Assembly (NCBI GenBank): GCA_024276195.1
Contig: JAJRXR010000008.1
Coordinates: 50,935-114,934 of the forward strand
Length of the DNA: 64,000 nt
Source: Planctomycetota bacterium
GTDB lineage: Bacteria; Planctomycetota; Phycisphaerae; Phycisphaerales; UBA1924
Direction of reading: 5' to 3'
The translations under genes and the position numbers were made by a program. Shown here in pieces: positions 1-7,813 of the stretch (its first letter is position 1; every line of letters begins with the position of its first letter). Under the pieces are notes generated by a model, which did not search any database, was not told the origin of the DNA, and saw only the letters and a program-made list of their open reading frames with translations.

Positions 1-537
1 GGGTGTCTTCGTCGCGCACAGCGTCAGGTTCATGATGCTAAACGGCGAGTTGAACGGCGCCCGCACCAGCGCCACGATCCCTGTTGTCCGAACCCAGCCC
101 GCCCCGACCAGGGCGTCTCGAACCGCCCGGGCCTTGGCGTGGGACTCGATCTCGCGCTCGACGCGCTCGCCGGCGACGAGCTTGGTAATGGCGAACCCGA
201 TCAGGGCGGCGCCCGTGAACCCCGCCCAGGCCGCCCCAAACCCCCCCCACAGCCCGAAGGCGTACCCGCCGATGACCGCCTGCACCCAGGTGGGCAGCAG
301 GCCCAGGCCCGCAGCGAGCATGAACGCCCCGATATAGATCGCCATGCCCTCGGGTGAGCCCTGGGCCGCGAGCCAGTCGGAAACCTCCTGGCGGAACACG
401 ACGAACAGAGTGACGCCCAGCACGCCCGGGAGGATCGCCCAGAGCACCCCAAGCACGGCTGCGGGGCCGAGGCGCTTCAGGACTGCACTGGTGCTCGTGT
501 CGAGTGCTGGGCCTGTTGCGGTTGCGTCGTCGCTCAT
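1..537 (-). CDS. DedA/TVP38-type VTT-domain membrane protein (partial)
   Basis: Reading leftwards from an ATG at 537, an open frame runs off the window edge (179 codons seen, no stop). It encodes a cytosolic N-terminus, then hydrophobic segments around residues 20-45 and 55-100. The Gly/Ala-rich stretch GYAFGLWGGFGAAWAGFTGA, followed by a charged AGERVEREIE linker and VALVRAPFNSPFSIMN, follows the pattern of the VTT (SNARE-associated/TVP38-TMEM64/DedA) fold. In that fold a glycine-rich re-entrant region is followed by an Arg and a Pro-Phe containing segment. Family members are inner-membrane proteins linked to lipid or membrane homeostasis; the substrate here cannot be told. It is divergent from the MBL-hydrolase gene starting at 660. 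The family call is by pattern only and the C-terminus is missing. Confidence 0.7.
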   Translation of the reverse strand, partial: MSDDATATGPALDTSTSAVLKRLGPAAVLGVLWAILPGVLGVTLFVVFRQEVSDWLAAQGSPEGMAIYIGAFMLAAGLGLLPTWVQAVIGGYAFGLWGGFGAAWAGFTGAALIGFAITKLVAGERVEREIESHAKARAVRDALVGAGWVRTTGIVALVRAPFNSPFSIMNLTLCATKTP

Positions 538-659
538 GGGGCCAGCGTAGCCGCCGGGAGGCGGAGCGGCGGGGCCTACGATTCGCCCGTCCTGGCGCGT
601 GCCCAGGGCGCATTTGGTTCCCGCCCGCGCGACAGCGCGGGTTGACGGAGATTCTCGCG

Positions 660-1589
660 ATGATCCCAAAGCCACCCCCGCGCGAAGGTTCGCTCGGATT
701 TTTGCTGCTGCCCCCGTACCGCGTCCAAGGCTTCTCGGTCGCCGGCGAGGCGACCTCGATTCATATTCCTGAGCTCGACATCGTCTTCGACATGGGCCTG
801 TGCCCGCGTCCGGCACTGGCCGCGAAGTTCTGCGCCGTCACCCACGGTCACATGGACCACATCGGCGCGCTGGCGTACTGGTGCTCGCAGCGCAACTTCC
901 AGGGCATGGGTCCGGGCACGATCATCTGCGACGCGCGCATCGAGGACGACATCCGAAACATGATGAGCGGGTTTGTCGATCTCGAACGCCAGAAAACGCC
1001 GTACGAGCTGCTCACCATCGAGCCCGACCAAGAGATCGAGATCAAGAACAACACGGTTCTGCGCGCGTACAACACCGAGCACACCTGCCCGTCGCTCGGG
1101 TACTCGATCATCGAGAAGCGGACCAAGCTGCGCGACGAGTTCAACGGGTTTCCGCAGGAAAAACTGCGTGAGATCAAGGAACGGGGCGAGGAGATCACGC
1201 GCTCGTTCGAGGTGCCACTGGTCACGTTCACGGGCGACACGCTGCCCGGGGCGCACCTGCTGCGTGACGACGTGCGCACCGCCAAGATCATCATCGGCGA
1301 GTGTACGTTTTTCGAGCCGGAGCACCGCTCGCGCGCCAAGATCGGCAAGCACCTGCACATCGACGACATCGCCGAGTGGTTGCGTGTGGTCGAGTGCGAG
1401 CACATGGTTCTTGTGCACGTGTCGCGGCGCACGCACGTCGGGTTTGCCCACAAGCAGCTCAGCGAGCTTGTGGGCGAAAAGCTCGCGTCCAAGGTGCATC
1501 TGCTGATGGACCACCGGGCCAACCGCCAGCGGTACGAGCGCCAGGCCGAGGAGGCCGAGCGCCGCGAGCGCGAGTTGGCGCAGCGTTGA
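660..1589 (+). CDS. MBL-fold metallo-hydrolase, RNase Z-like
   Basis: A 309-residue protein with the metallo-beta-lactamase signature THGHMDHIGAL (HxHxDH) near residue 63, a later TEHTCPSLGY segment, FTGDT near residue 190 and a C-terminal HVSRRTHVG. This order of metal ligands matches the RNase Z/AtsA branch of the MBL fold, which binds two zinc ions and hydrolyses phosphoesters or related bonds. The ATG at 660 is chosen because a GGAG box lies about 9 bases upstream and homology-like sequence begins there; the frame is open further upstream to 504 but that part is compositionally non-coding. It is not clearly tRNase Z itself, so a general MBL hydrolase is the safest call. The C-terminus is a charged helix rich in Glu and Arg. 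Confidence 0.85.
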   Translation: MIPKPPPREGSLGFLLLPPYRVQGFSVAGEATSIHIPELDIVFDMGLCPRPALAAKFCAVTHGHMDHIGALAYWCSQRNFQGMGPGTIICDARIEDDIRNMMSGFVDLERQKTPYELLTIEPDQEIEIKNNTVLRAYNTEHTCPSLGYSIIEKRTKLRDEFNGFPQEKLREIKERGEEITRSFEVPLVTFTGDTLPGAHLLRDDVRTAKIIIGECTFFEPEHRSRAKIGKHLHIDDIAEWLRVVECEHMVLVHVSRRTHVGFAHKQLSELVGEKLASKVHLLMDHRANRQRYERQAEEAERRERELAQR

Positions 1590-1647
1590 TGAGCGCCGTG
1601 CCGACAGGTGTTTGCGCGTGCCCTGCGCCGCAATTGATTTTCGGTAG

Positions 1648-1676
1648 TTGACACCGACCCCAAGGACGATTACGTT
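1648..1676 (+). promoter_or_regulatory. Possible sigma70-type promoter upstream of dnaA
   Basis: A perfect TTGACA (1648-1653) is followed after 17 bases by TACGTT (1671-1676), a weak -10 match. It lies about 150 bases before the dnaA start, in a non-coding gap. The spacing is canonical but the -10 is poor, so this is only a candidate. Confidence 0.35.
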
Positions 1677-1823
1677 TGCACGGTTGCTGTCCGAATCTCG
1701 CGATCGCCTTGGGAGGCTCTCGCGGGGGGAAAGGCGGCATGGCAGTGAGTGGTTGGGTTGTGTGAACCGGCAGGGGCGATCCGCACGCGGCGTCGCCCCA
1801 TCAGACAATGAGGCTGTGTTGCT

Positions 1824-3263
1824 ATGGGCGACCCCGATCGCAAGATCTGGGATGATGTTCTTGCGTACCTGCGGTCGAGCCACCCGGTGGTTTGCAGGCA
1901 GTGGTTTCGCGAGCTTGAACCCCTGGGCATTGCGTCCGGGGCCTTTGGTGTCCGCGCCCACTCCGCATTGCACCAGAACTACCTGCGCCGCGAGTGCTTA
2001 GCCGCGTTCAACGATGCCGTTCGCTCGGCGACCGGGCAGCTCATCGGCGTCCGCTTCCTTGGCCCCGAGGACGACGCCTCCGTGTTCGAGCGGAGCCGGG
2101 CCAAGCCCTCAAAATCACGCTCAAAGTCCAAACTCAAGACGCCGGCCCCGACCCCACCCCCCACCCGTGGGGAGGGTGAAACCACGGTGTTCAGCGAGTC
2201 GATCCCGTCCGACTTTCCCGACACGCTGCCGATCAACCCTGATTTCGGGTTCGAGACGTTCGTGATCGGTCCCAACAACGAGTTTGCCCAGGCGGCCGCG
2301 GTTGCCGTCAGCGCCAGCCCGGGTCGCTCGTACAACCCGCTGTTCGTCCACGGCGACGTAGGGATGGGCAAGACGCACCTGATTCAGGCGGTCTGCCTGC
2401 GTGTCAAGCAGGCCCGTCCGGACGCGACGGTCGTTTATATCTCGTGCGACGGGTTCATGAGCCAGTTCATGGGCGCGGTCAAAGACGGCTCGATGAGCGA
2501 ATTCCGAAACCGTTTCCGCAACGTCGATCTGCTCGTCATCGACGACATCCAGTTCCTGGCCAAGCGCGACAGGACGCAGGAAGAGTTCTTCCACACGTTC
2601 AACAGCCTGTACCAGAACAACCGCCAGATCATCCTCAGCTCGGACGCGCCGCCCGAGGAGATCGCGCATCTCGAGCAGCGCCTCGTCAGCCGCTTCAAGT
2701 GGGGCCTGGTCGCGAACATCCAGGCGCCCTCGTACGAGACGCGCGTCGAGATCATGCGCTCCAAGGCGGAGCTGCGCGGCATCAAGCTCGACGAGCAGGT
2801 CGCCTGCTACGTCGCCCAGCACGTGGACACCAACATCCGCGAGCTCGAGGGCGCCATCACGATGATGCAGATGCAGGCGAGCGTCAGCGGGCGCGAGATC
2901 AACCTCGAACTCGCCCAGGACGTGCTCGCCGGGCTCGGCGCCGCCCCGGCCGCCGACGGACCCACCATCGAATCCATCATCCACACCGTCAGCGAGTTCT
3001 ACTCCGTGCGCAAGGCCGACCTGCTGGGCAAACGCCGGCACAAGTCCATCTCCCTGCCCAGGCAGGTCTCGATGTACCTCGCGCGTGAGCACACGCGCCA
3101 CTCGCTCGAGGAGATCGGCGCCCACTTCGGCGGCCGCGATCACACCACGGTCATGCACGCCGTGCGCACCGTCAAGGCCCGCAAAACCGGCGACACCGAC
3201 TTCGACGCGGTGGTCCGCACGCTCGAGCAGAAGGTCCGCCGACGCCGACCCGGGCGCGACTGA
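1824..3263 (+). CDS. dnaA: Chromosomal replication initiator DnaA
   Basis: A 479-residue DnaA. Domain I (residues 1-90) starts MGDPDRKIWDDVLAYL; a basic, proline-rich linker (roughly 92-125) forms domain II. Domain III carries Walker A GDVGMGKT (about 177-184), Walker B LLVIDDIQFL (about 236-245), a sensor segment ILSSDAPPEE, and the box VII/arginine-finger region LEQRLVSRF. Domain IV has the helix-turn-helix and signature GGRDHTTVMHA near residue 436, which binds DnaA boxes. DnaA-ATP assembles on oriC and melts the duplex. Length fits the family (440-520). It is not next to dnaN or gyrB as in many bacteria; instead it is followed by a non-coding stretch with DnaA-box-like sites and then mutM on the opposite strand. 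The start ATG at 1824 gives a normal domain I. Confidence 0.97.
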   Translation: MGDPDRKIWDDVLAYLRSSHPVVCRQWFRELEPLGIASGAFGVRAHSALHQNYLRRECLAAFNDAVRSATGQLIGVRFLGPEDDASVFERSRAKPSKSRSKSKLKTPAPTPPPTRGEGETTVFSESIPSDFPDTLPINPDFGFETFVIGPNNEFAQAAAVAVSASPGRSYNPLFVHGDVGMGKTHLIQAVCLRVKQARPDATVVYISCDGFMSQFMGAVKDGSMSEFRNRFRNVDLLVIDDIQFLAKRDRTQEEFFHTFNSLYQNNRQIILSSDAPPEEIAHLEQRLVSRFKWGLVANIQAPSYETRVEIMRSKAELRGIKLDEQVACYVAQHVDTNIRELEGAITMMQMQASVSGREINLELAQDVLAGLGAAPAADGPTIESIIHTVSEFYSVRKADLLGKRRHKSISLPRQVSMYLAREHTRHSLEEIGAHFGGRDHTTVMHAVRTVKARKTGDTDFDAVVRTLEQKVRRRRPGRD

Positions 3264-3750
3264 ACCCGCCTGCACCGACTCTCCCAGCCCCAATCTCCCC
3301 AGCACAAAGAGGCGCCCGCGCCATGCGCCGAAGTTGCGCTGACTCCCGGGCATTCTGTGCCGCACCGCCGTGTGGATAACTCGTGCAGAAGCGCTCGGTG
3401 TTCGGCGCTTGGACGCCGCAGGTTCGTACCCGAGAAACAGCGCACGATCTCGCCAGGATCGGGCCGCTCATCCGCAGACGCTTGAGCGCTCTGAGCGACA
3501 GAGAACTGACAGGTTTGGTGGCGCCGCTGGTTGGTCTAACACCTTGCGGCACAGCGACTACCCGCAGCAGTGGGGTGCGTATCCACAAGCGACAGGCTCA
3601 ATTCCTATGGAAGAAGAGTCTTCTCTCTCTATCAGGAGAAAGAGAAAGACAACAGACGCCTCTGTCGCTTCGTTCTGGAGGGTGTTCGGGCGACGGCGGA
3701 GCATTGTGGATGAACCCGTGGACAAAGGGCGTTCGGGCGGGGGTCGCTGG
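3264..3750. other. oriC: Candidate replication origin (oriC), non-coding
   Basis: A 487-base gap between the dnaA stop and the mutM stop has no believable gene. It holds a perfect DnaA box TGTGGATAA (3371-3379, minus orientation), two one-mismatch boxes, GTATCCACA (3579-3587, plus) and TGTGGATGA (3705-3713, minus), and a weaker CGTGGACAA (3717-3725). Between the boxes, about 3596-3660 is a purine/pyrimidine-skewed stretch clearly poorer in GC than the surroundings, including the 13-base palindrome AGAAGAGTCTTCT (3612-3624), a plausible unwinding element. Position beside dnaA is typical of bacterial origins. The number of strong boxes is small, so this remains a candidate. Confidence 0.6.
3371..3379 (-). 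promoter_or_regulatory. DnaA box (perfect match)
   Basis: TGTGGATAA is the exact reverse complement of the consensus TTATCCACA. It lies 108 bases after the dnaA stop codon, at the left side of the candidate origin. Confidence 0.65.
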
Positions 3751-4623
3751 CTACCGCTGGCAGGCCGGGCAAGAGACGGTGGTGCGCTGGGCGAGCTGCT
3801 CGCTGATGAGCAGGGCGTGGCATCGGGGGCAGGGCTGACCAGCCCGCCCGTAGACCTTGTGGGCGAGCTGAAAGGAGCCCGGGTCGCCGTCGGGGGTGCG
3901 GTGGTCGCGCAGGCTCGAGCCGCCGGCCTTGATCGCTCGCCTGAGAATCGACCGGATCTCGCGTGCGAGTGCCGTCGCCTCGGCGTTGGTGACCGCGTCG
4001 CAGGGGCGCCCCGGGGATATGCCCGCAGCAAAGAGGGCTTCATCGGCGTAGATGTTGCCCACGCCCGCGATCCGGGCTTGGTCGAGCAGGGCGCCCTTCA
4101 CGGGGCGCCTGACGCCCGCGAGGGCCTCGCGGAGCTGACGGGCGCTCAGCGAGAGCCCGTCAGGCCCGAGGGCGTTCCAGCGGGCGCTGAGCAGGGCCTG
4201 GACGCTTGGGAAGGACCAGAGCCCGCCGAAGCGCCGTGGGTCTCGGAAGATGAGGCGGACCCCGTCGTCAAACGTCCAATCGGCGTGGGTGTGCGTGAGG
4301 CTCTGGGAACGCGGTTTCGGGCTCGTGAGCAGGAGCTGGCCGCTCATCCCGAGATGGATGCACAGAACCCTGGCGTTGTCGGCGACGATCGCGAGCTGCT
4401 TGCCATGCCTGAGTGTGCGCACAACGACAGCTCCCTCGAGCAGGTCGGCACGCCGGACGCGCTTGGGCGTGCTCTCGCCGCACGATCGGGAGAAGCCGCC
4501 CGGCGGGTCGCCCGGCATCACGAGCATGTCGCGCCGATGCAGACGGGCGCGGGTGATGGTCCGCCCGACAAGGCGCCCGTCAAGGGCGAGGCGGATCGTC
4601 TCGACCTCGGGCAGCTCGGGCAT
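3751..4623 (-). CDS. mutM: Formamidopyrimidine-DNA glycosylase (MutM/Fpg)
   Basis: A 290-residue base-excision repair glycosylase/AP lyase that removes 8-oxoguanine and ring-opened purines. It starts with the invariant MPELPEVE; after Met removal the N-terminal Pro is the nucleophile and the next Glu is catalytic. Other landmarks are the lysine-containing turn RTLRHGKQL, the helix-two-turn-helix region with ARIAGVGNIYADEALF, and a C-terminal zinc finger of the form CPRC-x16-CPAC. It is slightly longer than the E. coli protein (269) because of a linker around PKPRSQSLTHTHADW. Its ATG shares one base with the tadA stop (TGATG), so it is the last gene of a tatC-tadA-mutM operon. The frame is open further upstream, but the family N-terminus fixes the start. 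Confidence 0.96.
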   Translation of the reverse strand: MPELPEVETIRLALDGRLVGRTITRARLHRRDMLVMPGDPPGGFSRSCGESTPKRVRRADLLEGAVVVRTLRHGKQLAIVADNARVLCIHLGMSGQLLLTSPKPRSQSLTHTHADWTFDDGVRLIFRDPRRFGGLWSFPSVQALLSARWNALGPDGLSLSARQLREALAGVRRPVKGALLDQARIAGVGNIYADEALFAAGISPGRPCDAVTNAEATALAREIRSILRRAIKAGGSSLRDHRTPDGDPGSFQLAHKVYGRAGQPCPRCHALLISEQLAQRTTVSCPACQR

Positions 4624-5126
4624 CAGGCGGACCCCGGACCGTCGCCAGCGCTCGCGCGGAGCGAACGAAAGAACACGCGCAGGCGCTCGGCGGATTCCTG
4701 CGCCATCACACCCGGGATCACCTCGCACCGGTGGTTTAGGCGGTCGTCTTCGAGGATGGTGAACAGCGTTCGGACGGCGCCCGCCTTCGGATCGGCGGCG
4801 CCGAACACGACGCGCCCGAGGCGCGCGTTGACGATCAACCCCGCGCACATCGGGCACGGCTCGAGCGTGACGCACAGCGTGCAGCTGTTCAGGCGCCAGT
4901 CGCCGATTGCGCGGGCTGCGGTGCAGACGGCGATGTGCTCGGCGTGGGCGCTCGGGTCCCGGTCGGTCTGACGCCGGTTGTGCCCCTCGCCCAGGACGGC
5001 GCCGGTTGCGGTCTCATACACCACAGCGCCGACGGGGGTTTCGCTCATCGCGCTGGCCTTGTCGGCAAGCTCGAGCGCCCGGCGCATCATCGTCAGGTCG
5101 GTTTCGCTGGCGGGATCGTCGGTCAT
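4623..5126 (-). CDS. tadA: tRNA-specific adenosine deaminase TadA-like
   Basis: A 167-residue cytidine/deoxycytidylate deaminase-fold protein. The zinc site is visible as HAEHIAV (His ligand and catalytic Glu) and PCPMCAGL (two Cys ligands), and the ending ESAERLRVFFRSLR is typical of TadA. The known role is deamination of A34 to inosine in tRNA-Arg(ACG). The start MTDDPASETDL overlaps the tatC stop by four bases (ATGA), indicating translational coupling, and its own stop overlaps the mutM start. A guanine or other nucleobase deaminase of the same fold is a less likely alternative. Confidence 0.9.
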   Translation of the reverse strand: MTDDPASETDLTMMRRALELADKASAMSETPVGAVVYETATGAVLGEGHNRRQTDRDPSAHAEHIAVCTAARAIGDWRLNSCTLCVTLEPCPMCAGLIVNARLGRVVFGAADPKAGAVRTLFTILEDDRLNHRCEVIPGVMAQESAERLRVFFRSLRASAGDGPGSA

Positions 5127-6172
5127 GACGCGCTCTCGTCGGGCGCGGCGACGGGCGGTTCGCCCGCGGGCCAGACCCGCAGCAGCAGCATGCCCAGCTC
5201 GAAGAGCAGGTACAGCGGGATCGCGAGCAGGACCATGCTCAGCGGATCGGCGGGGGTGAGCAGAGCCCCGGCCAGCGCGCACGCGCCGATGGCGTGGCGG
5301 CGGTACTTGGCGAGCGTCTGGCGTGTGACAATGCCCGCCCAGCCGAGCAGCAGGACCACCACGGGCATCTGGAACCCGATGCCGAACGCCAAGCCCATGT
5401 TCAGCAGCATGCGGATGTACTCGGAGATTTTGTACTGCTGGCTGATGCCGGCGCCGCGGGTCATCTCGGTCCCGAGGATGGTGGGCACGCCGTCGGCGCC
5501 GATGTCGAGGCAGACGCGCAGCTGGAGCAGCTCTGAGTTGATCCACATGGCGCCAGCTTCAATCTCGCTCGCGGGTGGGTCGCTCGCAAGGATGGGGATG
5601 GAGTTGAGGGTGACGCCCTCTGGCAGGGGGGCGGTGTGGATGTCGGGGGCGCCGATCTTGGAGCCAAAGCCGATGAAGAAGGCGAGGATGACGGGCAGGA
5701 TGACCCAGTAGAGGAACGCGATGCTGGAGGCGGTGAGCATCGTCGAGAGCGGGCCGAGGCGGTAGAAGAACTTGCGTTCGGAGGCGTAGAGCCCGGGCGA
5801 GACGAAGAGCCAGAGCTGGTAGAGGATCCAGGGGCTGCCGACGAGGACGGTGAGGATGACGGCGACGTGAACGACGGAGCCGAAGGTCTCGAACGGGGCG
5901 GTTGCAAGGAGCGTGGTGGACTGGCCCCCGGCGCGGAGCTGCGCGCGGGCGGGCTCGATGAGAATGTTGATGATCGGGCGCCCGAAGGAGAAGGCGACGA
6001 TGAAGAGCGGGACGATGCCGACGATGGACCAGATGAGTCGTCGGCGGAGCTCTTCGAGATGATCGCCGAAGGACATCAGCGCAAAGTCATCTGGGAGTTC
6101 GCGTCCCGGGAGCGAGGGCGCCTTGGGCGGGGCTGGGGGCGGGGTCGGGATGTGATCGGGGTCGGCGGTCAC
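5123..6172 (-). CDS. tatC: Sec-independent translocase subunit TatC
   Basis: A 349-residue multi-spanning TatC, the receptor for twin-arginine signal peptides. Family marks are the cytosolic N-terminal FGDHLEELRRRL, then YQLWLFVSPGLYASERK after the second membrane segment. The protein is about 90 residues longer than usual. Most of the excess is an insertion at about residues 172-246, between the third and fourth membrane segments, i.e. on the periplasmic side. The usually conserved Glu of the FExP motif reads Gln here (GFQMP, about residue 268). A proline-rich N-terminal tail precedes the family core. It is first of a tightly overlapping operon with tadA and mutM. No tatA or tatB gene is in the window. 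Confidence 0.93.
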   Translation of the reverse strand: MTADPDHIPTPPPAPPKAPSLPGRELPDDFALMSFGDHLEELRRRLIWSIVGIVPLFIVAFSFGRPIINILIEPARAQLRAGGQSTTLLATAPFETFGSVVHVAVILTVLVGSPWILYQLWLFVSPGLYASERKFFYRLGPLSTMLTASSIAFLYWVILPVILAFFIGFGSKIGAPDIHTAPLPEGVTLNSIPILASDPPASEIEAGAMWINSELLQLRVCLDIGADGVPTILGTEMTRGAGISQQYKISEYIRMLLNMGLAFGIGFQMPVVVLLLGWAGIVTRQTLAKYRRHAIGACALAGALLTPADPLSMVLLAIPLYLLFELGMLLLRVWPAGEPPVAAPDESAS

Positions 6173-6354
6173 GTCGTGGTGGTCTCTGGGCCAAGCCGGC
6201 GCGAGAGCATAGGGGTTCCGGGCGTGGGTCAGGGGCGGCTGTGTGTGTGTTCTGGGACGATCTGGGGCAGAGATTTGGACTAGAGATCCGGGCGTATCTG
6301 GGAGAATGTGACGGGCGGGCGCCCGGGGCGCATCGGAGTGTGCGGGAGGGTCTG

Positions 6355-6969
6355 TTGGACGAAGCGGAACACGCCTCGGACGAGCACGACGTGACCAGCG
6401 CGATTGCTGGCGATCGTGATGCGCTGCGCCGCCTCTGGCAGGAGCACCGACGATGGGTCGCTGCGATTCTCATCGCGTACAAGCCCCGCGAGAGCGAGGT
6501 CGAGGATCTGCTCCAGACGGTGGCGCTGCAGGTGGTCCGCAAGATCAGCGGGCTGCGCGAATCGGCGGCGTTCCGCCCCTGGCTGCGGACCATCGCGATC
6601 AACACGGCCCGGGGCGAGGGGCGGAAGGTGACGCGGCGCGGGCCGATGCTCCGCCTCACGGGCGAGACAGAGGGCGCCCCGAGCGGTCCTGGCGTGGACG
6701 GGCGCGACGAGGCGAGCCGGGTGATGGAGCTGGCGCGCGAGCTGCCCGAGGGCTACCGCGAGCCGCTGCTGATGCGCTGCGCCCGAGGCATGAGCTACCG
6801 ACAGATCGGCGCGATCCTGGACCTGCCCGAGACAACGGTAGAGACACGGATCGCGCGCGGGCGGCGGATGCTGCGCGAGCTGGTGGGCGAGTCAGCCCCT
6901 GCGGAGGGGGCGGGGGCTGGCCCGCGCAAGGCAGGACGGCGCCCGGGGCGCTGGTCCGTGGTGGTGTAG
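6355..6969 (+). CDS. ECF-type RNA polymerase sigma factor
   Basis: About 204 residues. A sigma70 region 2 is recognisable (WQEHRRWVAAILIAYKPRE, then VEDLLQTVALQVVRKI, then FRPWLRTIAINTARGEGRK). A short acidic/Gly linker precedes region 4 (ELPEGYREPLLMRCARGMSYRQIGAIL, with LPETTVETRIARGRRMLRE as the helix-turn-helix). The TTG at 6355 is preferred as start because GGGAGGG lies just upstream and region 2 follows at a normal distance; the frame is open back to 6241. The next gene is a single-span membrane protein of anti-sigma type, so this sigma factor is probably held at the membrane and released by an envelope signal. Confidence 0.85.
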   Translation: MDEAEHASDEHDVTSAIAGDRDALRRLWQEHRRWVAAILIAYKPRESEVEDLLQTVALQVVRKISGLRESAAFRPWLRTIAINTARGEGRKVTRRGPMLRLTGETEGAPSGPGVDGRDEASRVMELARELPEGYREPLLMRCARGMSYRQIGAILDLPETTVETRIARGRRMLRELVGESAPAEGAGAGPRKAGRRPGRWSVVV

Positions 6970-7011
6970 AGGCGGTGCTGTGGTGGTGATCTTTACGACG
7001 GAGGCGCTCCG

Positions 7012-7701
7012 ATGAGCGATGAGACAAACAACCCCGAGACCCGCGCGATCGAGGGCGGGGCGATCGACGACAGCGAGATGCGGCGCGAGATCCTCATCGG
7101 GCGCGCGATCGACGGCGAGGCCTCGCCCGACGACTGGGACGCGCTGCGCGCCCTCGCCGAGCAGGACCCGGCGATCTGGAACGATCTGAACGCGGCCCAG
7201 CGTCAGCAGGAGCTGCTGTGCGCGGGCGTGAGCCGGGCGTGCGCGATTGCTGACGAGATCGAGATTGACGACGCGCTCGTGAACCCGGAGCCGATGGTCA
7301 GGCGCCTGCGCCTGGTCGGGGCCTGGGGCGGGTGGGCCGCGGCGGCGGGGCTGGCGCTGTTCTGGGCGCTGGGGATCAACCCGCTGGAGGCGAACACGGG
7401 CGGGCCGGTCGCCAGTGCGATCCCCGTGGGCGGCGGTGTGATCGAACCCGACGACGCCCTGCGCCAATATATCCAGAGCGGGCAGGAAGCCGGGCGGGTG
7501 ATCCGCGAGGTACCCAACTGGGTGGTGGTCCGCGCCGAGCCGATCGACGGCGGGCGCCAGGTCGAGGTGCTGTACCTCCGTCAGATCCTTGAACGCCGGA
7601 TCGTTGACCAGGTCTACCGCGAGAGCATGGACGAGTTCGGCAACCCGCTGGCCGAGCCCGTGCGCCTCGAGGCGGACACAGACGCCGGCTCGATCTGGTG
7701 A
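7012..7701 (+). CDS. Putative membrane anti-sigma factor
   Basis: A 229-residue protein with a cytosolic, acidic N-terminal part (residues 1-98) containing LIGRAIDGEASPDDWDALRA. This resembles the short helical sigma-binding segment of anti-sigma factors, where the number of residues in the cell-facing helices is small. There is one membrane helix (about 103-122, GGWAAAAGLALFWALGI) and a periplasmic C-terminal domain of about 100 residues. No zinc HxxxCxxC motif is present, so it is not a classical ZAS protein. It follows the ECF sigma gene by 42 bases and precedes a PDZ protein gene. The function is inferred from position and topology. Confidence 0.65.
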   Translation: MSDETNNPETRAIEGGAIDDSEMRREILIGRAIDGEASPDDWDALRALAEQDPAIWNDLNAAQRQQELLCAGVSRACAIADEIEIDDALVNPEPMVRRLRLVGAWGGWAAAAGLALFWALGINPLEANTGGPVASAIPVGGGVIEPDDALRQYIQSGQEAGRVIREVPNWVVVRAEPIDGGRQVEVLYLRQILERRIVDQVYRESMDEFGNPLAEPVRLEADTDAGSIW

Positions 7702-7813
7702 CGGGCGGGCGGCGCCGGCGCATCCTGGTGATGAACCCCGCCCGGGCGGGGAGCGAAAATCGACACAGAACGAACGGACACACAGCCAACAGGCTCCCAC
7801 AGGAGAAGTTCCG

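Noticed and set aside
3370-4971. 533-codon plus-strand open frame across the oriC candidate and mutM
   Set aside because: It runs antisense to mutM and tadA, which carry intact catalytic motifs, and its translation is Arg/Gly/Ala-rich without domain features.
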